This document shows, in pieces, positions 14,302 to 20,071 of a DNA stretch of 20,071 bases. Under the pieces are notes generated by a model. The model was not told the DNA's origin. It searched no databases and saw only the letters and a list, made by a program, of their open reading frames with translations. The stretch comes from a virus: IMG/VR virus record IMGVR_UViG_3300032156_000422, positions 1 to 20,071 of that record; one strand, 5' to 3'. Every line of letters starts with the position of its first letter. The first letter of the stretch is position 1. The translations under genes and the position numbers were made by a program.

Positions 14302-15186
14302 TTAGTTCTGACTTTCGGAAAGAAGCTGAATAAATTGCTCCAGACCGTTAATTGTTCCATCTGTCAAATTGGTTCCCAGTTCAATTGCTTCTCTACCGTA
14401 GAATGGTTGGCCCTGCATGAATTCATCCTTAACTGCACCACGATTGGTTATAACCATTGATTTGAATTCGTTGTTCATTGTGATTATATCATCAAGTATC
14501 TTGACTTTTTGTTCATTATTAAGAGCAATGAATTCGGAGCCGATTGTTTTTTCTGTTCCACCCTGAAACGTAGTTACGATTATTCCCATATCTGGCAAAG
14601 TGCTTTCGGTAACTCCGTTTGAACCACTTAAAGATAATGGACTAGCTCCTATAACCGTTACACATTCGCAGTAAGTTCCAATTGAGCCGATTAAGGATGA
14701 AGGAGAGGCGATTATATTGGTGCAATTACTGGCAATCTCATACGCCATTGAACACATATAACCCGAAGTGTAAGCATAAATTGGTTTGATGGTTGATAAT
14801 TGTTTAATTAGTTCACAAGTTTCTGCTCCGTGCATTGTATAACCACCACCCGAATCAAAGTTAATTACTACTTTGTTTACAGATTCGTCACTAATAGCCA
14901 GTTGCAAATCTTCACAGAAATCTTGTAATGAAATCAGGTCATAATATTTTTCTTCTTCCTCTGAACATTTATTGATTGTGAAACCACAGAAATCTAAAAT
15001 AGCAATGTCACCGGATTTAACGTAAGGAACATCTGCAACGGTGGCGGGAATAAGGTCATCCATAAAATCAGCCTTGATAGCAGATTCAATCTTTGTCTTA
15101 AACGCATTGTAATAATCCGGCGTTGCCAATATTGGCTTACCTTTATTGGCGTTATATTGTGCAATTAAATTAGTTGAGATATTCAT
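14302..15186 (-). CDS. Prohead protease, S49 (SppA/ClpP-like) family
   Basis: A 294-residue serine protease. Residues 104-115 (NKVVINFDSGGG) form the strand and oxyanion loop typical of SppA-type S49 peptidases. 'YAYTSGYMCSMAYEIAS' (137-153) contains the nucleophile, probably Ser146. 'SPSSLIGSIGTY' (161-172) is the conserved GSIG segment. 'GGTEKTIGSEFIALNNEQK' (209-227) matches the region holding the catalytic lysine of bacterial SppA, here probably Lys213. In phages of this order the enzyme matures the portal, scaffold and coat proteins. It lies between the portal and scaffold genes, and all catalytic features are present. The start ATG 15186 follows the portal stop by 3 bases. Confidence 0.85.
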   Translation of the reverse strand: MNISTNLIAQYNANKGKPILATPDYYNAFKTKIESAIKADFMDDLIPATVADVPYVKSGDIAILDFCGFTINKCSEEEEKYYDLISLQDFCEDLQLAISDESVNKVVINFDSGGGYTMHGAETCELIKQLSTIKPIYAYTSGYMCSMAYEIASNCTNIIASPSSLIGSIGTYCECVTVIGASPLSLSGSNGVTESTLPDMGIIVTTFQGGTEKTIGSEFIALNNEQKVKILDDIITMNNEFKSMVITNRGAVKDEFMQGQPFYGREAIELGTNLTDGTINGLEQFIQLLSESQN

Positions 15187-15189
15187 AAA

Positions 15190-16797
15190 TTAATTATTGG
15201 ATAGTGTTGCAGTTCCGTCTTGGTTGTTATCTGGTATAATTGGTTCAGGTGGTTGTGTAGTAGTGATTATACTTATATCGCGTTTGCTTAACCATTCTCT
15301 TGCTTCTCTTTCTTCTGGTGTTACATTTTTATAGTCATTTGCAAGTTTCTTTGCTCTATCGAATAAATCTCTTGTCTCTTTGTCTCCTTGTTCACTGACA
15401 ACTAACCAATCAGTTCCACGCTTCGCACATATTTCTTCTTTGGTGCTAATACCAAGTTTCAATGATTCAATTTGCGCTGCGTTGTCATACCCCGTGTCGC
15501 AAGTAATCAATGCCGGTTTTGAGAACGTCCAATGCATAAAAGTTTTGTTATCCGTCATTGGCACTAATCCCAGTTGCATTGCAGTTGCTAACCCATATTG
15601 AGTTATCGCTTTTGCTCTGCGTTCCAAAAGCCGTTGACGATATACAACCAATTTGCGGGCTTGGTCTTGAATGGTTCTTACACTTGTTCCATTCAAACGA
15701 CTCGGAGTGATTAGTTCAATAAACCATCCTATTGAAGCAACTGCTTCACTTGAAATTCTAAAAAGAAATTGCTCAACATTCGGGCTGGGTCTGTCAAAAT
15801 TAAATGGTTGAATATCTGAACCATCCAAGGACGAAATGAATTCAGTTGCACCTGCATTGACCGATTCAAAAAATACCTTGCTTTGGCTTTGACCGGGAAC
15901 TGCAACCGATGTTGCTGGTTTGGCTGTCTCTACTCCAAATATTCTTTTGCCTTTGGGAGCAACACCCTTGCTATTCTTGTGAATAATACCTTTACGGGAA
16001 AAGTTCTTAACAGTTATTTTCAGTAAATCGTTTATGTCCCTAATATCCATCAATGTTGTAACCGCATTGGCAATCTTACTTACACCGTGGACGGCTCCAT
16101 CCCACATTGCTTCAAAGCAATAATGACAATTAAACAAAGAAATATACTGGTCGTCATCCTTGGTTGGACCAAGAATACATAATGCAATCGGCATATTATC
16201 ATTATTAAAAACAACACCGTCATAGATTTTGTATCCATTATAAGAGCCTTTAGCCGATACTATTGTTTCACCATCCCTGCTTCCTATAAGGTCTGTTGGT
16301 ATAAGTTGGATTCGTGGCAGTCCTGATTTAGTATTTCTGTAAAGCATCAAAGAACCACCGCAAACGTCACAATCTTTACCCGTTAAAAAAAGTGTGTCTT
16401 GAAATGAATAATTCTGGCCCTGCCAATTAACATTTGGGTAATAATCATTTATCAACCAATTTTCTGCCGCAATTACCCATTGTTTGTCTATATCTTCTTT
16501 TCCTTTTCTTATATCACCGGCAAAGTTTGGTTGCCACGCGTCACCTACGCACACTTGGTTCTTATTAACTATTGCGGCGGATACAATCGGCATTTTTGCA
16601 AACAAGTCCCTGCCTAATCTTATCTGTTCCCGTCTTTCGTAAGGTAGAATTATTTTTTCAGGAGTAGGATTGATACTATACCAAGTCGGCATGTACCGGG
16701 TGTAATCTGTCGAAGGAGTCGCAAGCAATGATTGTTTAACATTTGGTTTACTTACCAAACTTTTTCTTTTATTTTTTGAACCAAGTCTGCGACCCAT
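15190..16797 (-). CDS. Portal protein
   Basis: A 535-residue protein between the gpW-like gene and the protease, as in lambda-type heads. The N-terminus is basic (MGRRLGSKNKRKS). 'YERREQIRLGRDLFAKMP' (about 53-70), followed by 'VSAAIVNKNQVCVG', matches the 'R..ar.l....p....i....vvG' start of lambda-family portals. The C-terminal half has long helices (TIQDQARKLVVYRQRLLERR at about 379-398) and 'TKEEICAKRGTDW', a segment common in these proteins. The portal forms the 12-fold DNA channel and docks the terminase. It is close to the usual length for the family. Start ATG 16797 has AGGAATA upstream. The last 30 residues are Thr/Pro-rich and flexible. Confidence 0.85.
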   Translation of the reverse strand: MGRRLGSKNKRKSLVSKPNVKQSLLATPSTDYTRYMPTWYSINPTPEKIILPYERREQIRLGRDLFAKMPIVSAAIVNKNQVCVGDAWQPNFAGDIRKGKEDIDKQWVIAAENWLINDYYPNVNWQGQNYSFQDTLFLTGKDCDVCGGSLMLYRNTKSGLPRIQLIPTDLIGSRDGETIVSAKGSYNGYKIYDGVVFNNDNMPIALCILGPTKDDDQYISLFNCHYCFEAMWDGAVHGVSKIANAVTTLMDIRDINDLLKITVKNFSRKGIIHKNSKGVAPKGKRIFGVETAKPATSVAVPGQSQSKVFFESVNAGATEFISSLDGSDIQPFNFDRPSPNVEQFLFRISSEAVASIGWFIELITPSRLNGTSVRTIQDQARKLVVYRQRLLERRAKAITQYGLATAMQLGLVPMTDNKTFMHWTFSKPALITCDTGYDNAAQIESLKLGISTKEEICAKRGTDWLVVSEQGDKETRDLFDRAKKLANDYKNVTPEEREAREWLSKRDISIITTTQPPEPIIPDNNQDGTATLSNN

Positions 16798-16813
16798 ATT
16801 GTTTATATTCCTA

Positions 16814-17050
16814 TTAAATTGTCATTGAGAAGTCCGGCGTTAATTCTGTAATTAAATTACCGTTGTATTCATCCCAGTAGAAATCAATCGCATCCACCAG
16901 TTCTTTTGTAGGGGCAGCAATTACACCTTTGATGGTTGTTCCTTCACTTGCAAACTCTGTCAGTTGAACACCGGCCAGCATATCGGCTTGCACCTTTTCT
17001 TGTAGTTGTTTTACAAAATCTGGTTTGTAGTAGAGTGGATTGATATACAT
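16814..17050 (-). CDS. gpW-like head-tail joining protein candidate
   Basis: A 78-residue protein between the large terminase and portal genes, exactly where lambda gpW lies. Its pattern (helix 'YKPDFVKQLQEKVQADMLAG', then a beta segment 'VQLTEFASEGTTIKGVIA', then a helix 'TKELVDAIDFYWDEYNG') fits the alpha/beta gpW fold, though gpW itself is shorter. It would help stabilise DNA in the filled head and join the tail. A strong AAAGGAAAG site lies at 17056-17064, just after the terminase stop. The assignment is mainly positional. Confidence 0.5.
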   Translation of the reverse strand: MYINPLYYKPDFVKQLQEKVQADMLAGVQLTEFASEGTTIKGVIAAPTKELVDAIDFYWDEYNGNLITELTPDFSMTI

Positions 17051-17055
17051 ATATT

Positions 17056-17064
17056 CTTTCCTTT
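17056..17064 (-). promoter_or_regulatory. Ribosome binding site of the gpW-like gene
   Basis: AAAGGAAAG, 5 bases before ATG 17050. Same 9-base site as at the major capsid gene. Confidence 0.6.
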
Positions 17065-17068
17065 ATAA

Positions 17069-18958
17069 TTAGTTGATAGTTTCGGTATTCGTTATATTTT
17101 CTTCTTCCTCTTTCACTTCACCAGCATCCAAACACCCATATAAATCCATACCCACCAAAATTTCTTTTTCACAATCCCAAAAGTGTGCAGGTGTATTCGG
17201 TTTATCCACATACTCAAAATCTGCGGTATTACCTTTTAACTTCCTTTGCAGGACAACTGCATTAAGATGGTCTGTATATTCTTGGGTAACATCTACTGCT
17301 TCCCATTTCTTGCCTTTACCATCCCTTAAAGTTTCAAGTATTTGTGAGTAACGAAATGAACTGAATGTAACGTGAGTTAATATCTTTCCTTCATCTTCTT
17401 CTCCATCGGCCAAAGCAACGGGATATTCCTTCGGTTCTGCATATCTATACCATTTATTATCGTCGTGTCTGAAACCCTTTGCGCCTGAACCTTTCAATGA
17501 GATATAACTTGTCCAAATTGTTTCACCGTCAATCTCCGCCCATCTTCCGTGTTTGACACACTCTGCATAAATCGTTTCCGTCTTGGTTCCGTTGCCTGAA
17601 TCCACCAAGACAAACCTATAATCAATCTTGTGTCTGTCTCTGATTGCATCCAACTCATTCAAAGTGTTACAAGTTCCTTGTGCAATCAATCTGCTTTCAC
17701 CCATTCTATTACACGCACGAACAACGTAATAAAAAAACGGTTCAGTTGCTTGGCAATCCACTCCCATAAATCTAAATGCTTCGGTTTCACCGAATGGTTT
17801 TGATATGTCATAACTACTCAATTTAATTTCGGTTCTTTGTCTCTTTACAAATCCATCCCAGAAATCAGCCAAGTCCGATTTGATGAAATCTTCCAAGTCA
17901 TCCGTGTCACCAAAATAATCTTTCTTCTGGGTTGCTCCCAAAAATCGTGTAGTCAATTCTGCAAACGGTATTTTTACATTACAAAGATTTGTAAACCGAA
18001 AACTTTTAACAGTAGAATTATCACCACAAACTTTAATCCACTCTCCGTTATGCAATATATGTTCCCTGTTTTGTGGATTATCCGTTACTTGATATTTACA
18101 CTCTTTACATTCCAATACTGATTGTTTGCTACACTCTTTCATTAGCCATCTGTTATTAGCATCCTTGGTTGAATTATTATTTGGCCAAACAATTCCATAT
18201 CTTGAACCATCGGTCCTTTTACCTTGAAACTCAAAGCGTTGAAGTTTGTTGCATTTCGGGCAAGTCCATCCATACTCATATACTTCGCCTGAATAAAATT
18301 GCTCATACCAAGGACTGTCTTTTATTCCACCTTGGGAAAAGAACATACACTTACTAACACCCTTGTAATCATCCATTCTGCGTTTAGCATTTTTTATGAT
18401 GGATGAACCTTTTACTTTTTCCACTTCATCCCAAAATATCCGGCCATAACCCAAACTATTAAATGTGTTTTCTTTTGGAGAAGTTACAATGACAGTGGAA
18501 TGCAGAAACTTAAACCTGCCTTCGGTGACAGCATACTTGCTATTTGTATCAATTAAATCTGCAACAGGTTTGCAACTCTTTAGCAGGGGAATCATTCGCA
18601 AGTCAGTAACTTGACCGGCCTTTTCTTCCGTTACTTGCAACCAAAGAATATCAATCGCAGCCGAAATTAAATCGTGCAGGAAACATATTTCAGCAATTAA
18701 AGTTTTACCACTTCTTGGCGGAGCCAAGATATTAACTTCACGGACAAACGGGTCTTGGTAAGCATCAAATATTTTCTTGAAATGTGGACTGATTGAAACG
18801 TCAAACGGGCCTTTGATGGTGTAACCTGAATACAGGGATACGTTATCTTTTGCCCATTCATATATGAGGCGGGCGTCACTTGGCTTGTATGCATTCCTGA
18901 ATACGTCAATCAAGTCATTCTTAAAAGAATTATCTAAACTGGTTGTTACTTCATTCAA
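17069..18958 (-). CDS. terL: Terminase large subunit, GpA family
   Basis: A 629-residue packaging motor subunit with ATPase and nuclease parts. Walker A is APPRSGKT at 79-86 (Lys85), and the Walker B-like stretch is GRIFWDEVEKVKG (172-184). A zinc-ribbon-like segment has Cys233-x2-Cys236 and Cys284-x2-Cys287. The nuclease part has 'FMGVDCQ' (Asp401) and 'FVLVDSGNG' (Asp453), the acidic sites of the GpA nuclease. Length fits the GpA family (lambda gpA 641). It would cut concatemers, probably at a cos site, and drive DNA into the head through the portal. The frame opens with TTG at 18956-18958, sharing bases with the TGA stop of the preceding HNH gene; no in-frame ATG lies close by, and AAGGAG at 18970-18975 supports this start. 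Confidence 0.9.
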   Translation of the reverse strand: MNEVTTSLDNSFKNDLIDVFRNAYKPSDARLIYEWAKDNVSLYSGYTIKGPFDVSISPHFKKIFDAYQDPFVREVNILAPPRSGKTLIAEICFLHDLISAAIDILWLQVTEEKAGQVTDLRMIPLLKSCKPVADLIDTNSKYAVTEGRFKFLHSTVIVTSPKENTFNSLGYGRIFWDEVEKVKGSSIIKNAKRRMDDYKGVSKCMFFSQGGIKDSPWYEQFYSGEVYEYGWTCPKCNKLQRFEFQGKRTDGSRYGIVWPNNNSTKDANNRWLMKECSKQSVLECKECKYQVTDNPQNREHILHNGEWIKVCGDNSTVKSFRFTNLCNVKIPFAELTTRFLGATQKKDYFGDTDDLEDFIKSDLADFWDGFVKRQRTEIKLSSYDISKPFGETEAFRFMGVDCQATEPFFYYVVRACNRMGESRLIAQGTCNTLNELDAIRDRHKIDYRFVLVDSGNGTKTETIYAECVKHGRWAEIDGETIWTSYISLKGSGAKGFRHDDNKWYRYAEPKEYPVALADGEEDEGKILTHVTFSSFRYSQILETLRDGKGKKWEAVDVTQEYTDHLNAVVLQRKLKGNTADFEYVDKPNTPAHFWDCEKEILVGMDLYGCLDAGEVKEEEENITNTETIN

Positions 18959-19413
18959 TTATTTCTTAACTCCTTATTGTCGTGGTATTGAGCAATCATC
19001 TTACAAGCCAGAATAAATTGATTATAGGTAAGTTGTTGTTTCATAATATTTATAAACCCACAACAGAATACAATGTTTTCTTTGGTGTAACCCTTAGAAT
19101 TATCCAATCTATCAAGTGAAATCGTAGTATATTTATTACACTCCAAAGTTAAGGCTAATCCTGTATAATGACATACCAAAGGCATTGATTGTAAATCTTT
19201 CAATTTTAATTCAAACGTATGTCCACGTATTTTGGCGTTTCCCTTCCAATGAATAAATCTACCATTTAACGTTTCCGCATATTTTTTATACATTTTTCGT
19301 CCTCTATTAGAATTATAATATTTATTCCTATATTTTTTTAATTGTTCCCTGTGAGATTGTCTATATTTGTCATAATATTCTTTATAGTATCTATAATGTG
19401 CTTTAGTATTCAT
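18955..19413 (-). CDS. HNH-type homing endonuclease between the terminase genes
   Basis: A 152-residue basic protein. The N-terminal 60 residues are Lys/Arg/Tyr-rich (YYKEYYDKYRQSHREQLKKY), similar in style to the N-terminus of the endonuclease at 11433. The C-terminal half fits an HNH group common in phages: 'LVCHYTGLAL' (79-88), then 'TISLDRLDNSKGYTKENIVF' (97-116), then 'FINIMKQQLTYNQFILAC' (120-137). In this group the 'SLDR.DN..GYt..N' stretch stands in for the classical HNH core. It lies between small and large terminase, a common entry point for HNH genes, which in some phages assist cos cutting. The start is ATG 19413, 4 bases after the small terminase stop. Its end supplies the large terminase ribosome site. 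Confidence 0.8.
   Translation of the reverse strand: MNTKAHYRYYKEYYDKYRQSHREQLKKYRNKYYNSNRGRKMYKKYAETLNGRFIHWKGNAKIRGHTFELKLKDLQSMPLVCHYTGLALTLECNKYTTISLDRLDNSKGYTKENIVFCCGFINIMKQQLTYNQFILACKMIAQYHDNKELRNN
18970..18975 (-). promoter_or_regulatory. Ribosome binding site of the large terminase gene
   Basis: AAGGAG, 11 bases before the TTG start at 18958, inside the last codons of the HNH gene (Lys-Glu). It supports TTG as the real start. Confidence 0.6.
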
Positions 19414-19417
19414 ATAC

Positions 19418-19948
19418 TTATTTACTTACATTCCACTTCTCTTTTTCCAACGCATCCAAAAATAAATTACATATCTCGTCATTACTCTTTGATAATATTA
19501 CACCCATTTCAGTCAGCGATTTTCCCAAAAGACGATGAGGCAATTCCTGTTCCTTTGAACGAACCATAATATTCCTTGAACCTTCAATACGTTTTAAGAA
19601 ACTGATTACCTTATTTTTGTCTAATGTCTGTTCCTGTCTATCCCTCAAATCCATTTCGGCGATTAGTGCCTGTGCCCGTTCCTTTCGTTCTTTCCATTCA
19701 CTCTTTGTTTTACTTTTGGGTGCATCGGGATTGGTTTCAAGGTATTCGTCTATCTTGTCTTTATTTTTGTTATACCAATCAAAAAATTTATTACCGTCGC
19801 GTGTTAAGTAATAACGACCAGTTGCCGGAAACAATGGGCAGTTGAGTTGTTTACATGCGTTGATTTCTTCTATTGGTAAGTTTACCAAACGGGCGAATGC
19901 AGAAGCACTACTACAATCGTTTAAGACAAGTTTTTTTTTATAGGCCAT
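19418..19948 (-). CDS. terS: Terminase small subunit
   Basis: 176 residues from ATG 19948, with AAAGGA (19960-19965) 11 bases upstream; a TTG at 19972 in the same frame is the alternative start. The N-terminal part 'SASAFARLVNLPIEEINACK' (about 14-33), followed by 'CPLFPATGRYYLTRDG', is a winged-helix pattern as in lambda Nu1-type DNA-binding subunits. A charged helix follows (EWKERKERAQALIAEMDLRD), then a helical C-terminus with 'SRNIMVRSKEQELPHRLLG'. It would bind the packaging start site and load the large subunit. It is the first gene of the cluster visible here, and its product acts with the large terminase, now separated from it by a nuclease gene. Confidence 0.8.
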   Translation of the reverse strand: MAYKKKLVLNDCSSASAFARLVNLPIEEINACKQLNCPLFPATGRYYLTRDGNKFFDWYNKNKDKIDEYLETNPDAPKSKTKSEWKERKERAQALIAEMDLRDRQEQTLDKNKVISFLKRIEGSRNIMVRSKEQELPHRLLGKSLTEMGVILSKSNDEICNLFLDALEKEKWNVSK

Positions 19949-20071
19949 AGACGGATGGTTCCTTTGATTCAAGTTGCGTCAGGCGCAATCGTGGCGTTAA
20001 TGCTGACTGGTTTAGGGAGAGTTGGTCTATATTCATTGAGCATTGTGCGCTTATTGACTGCGCTCGTAACC
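19949..20071. other. Non-coding stretch upstream of the small terminase
   Basis: About 120 bases that look less AT-rich than the rest of the window. It has a small inverted repeat TTGCG-TCAGG-CGCAA (19974-19988) and two copies of TGCGC (20046-20050 and 20059-20063). In lambda-like phages the cos site and its binding sites lie next to the small terminase gene, so this is a candidate location, but nothing here proves it. No clear promoter is seen. A 39-codon open frame on the plus strand starts at 19955 and leaves the window; I do not call it a gene. Confidence 0.4.

Noticed and set aside
14283-14360. N-terminal extension of the scaffold gene, as if nested in the protease
   Set aside because: The extension is in a different frame from the protease, so it is not a lambda Nu3-like nesting, and the coiled coil starts only after ATG 14282.
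19955-20071. Plus-strand 39-codon hydrophobic open frame at the right edge
   Set aside because: It starts 6 bases from the divergent small terminase start with no ribosome site and is truncated by the window, so coding status cannot be judged.

Overview
The window is the left-running (minus-strand) morphogenesis cluster of a tailed phage or prophage, probably a siphovirus. Read right to left it runs small terminase, large terminase (GpA type), small gpW-like joiner, portal, S49-type prohead protease, scaffold, major capsid protein, two neck proteins, tail terminator, tail tube, tail chaperone candidate, tape measure, distal tail proteins and a run of fibre-like proteins that continues past the left edge. 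This is the lambda-like late order. Every gene I accept is on the minus strand, packed with gaps of a few bases or short stop/start overlaps, so it reads as one long late transcript. No sheath gene is seen between the tail terminator and the tape measure, which argues against a contractile tail. No integrase, lysis, replication, tRNA, CRISPR or IS element is visible.

The host cannot be fixed from this sequence. The DNA is AT-rich. The TASYA-like repeats and the lamin-G-like fibre region recall phages of Bacteroidota and of aquatic metagenomes (family knowledge, not a search). Against a simple Bacteroidota reading, several genes carry clear Shine-Dalgarno sites (AAAGGAAAG before the major capsid and the gpW-like gene, AAGGAG before the large terminase), although others have only AT-rich leaders.

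Region by region: 19949-20071 is a short non-coding, less AT-rich stretch upstream of the small terminase. 12918-19948 holds packaging and head genes. A hairpin terminator at about 12848-12892 follows the capsid gene. 7896-12835 holds neck, tube, chaperone and tape measure. 1-7883 holds distal tail and fibre proteins.

The most unusual trait is the load of mobile nuclease genes. Five free-standing, homing-type endonuclease genes (two endonuclease VII-like, two NUMOD3 plus Vsr-like, one HNH) sit between structural genes and take up about 2.6 kb. Two pairs are recognisable paralogues. One endonuclease VII copy has Ala where the metal-binding Asp should be. At two insertion sites the ribosome binding site of the essential downstream gene lies inside the 3' end of the nuclease gene. 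I did not find evidence for a wholly new defence or counter-defence system here.
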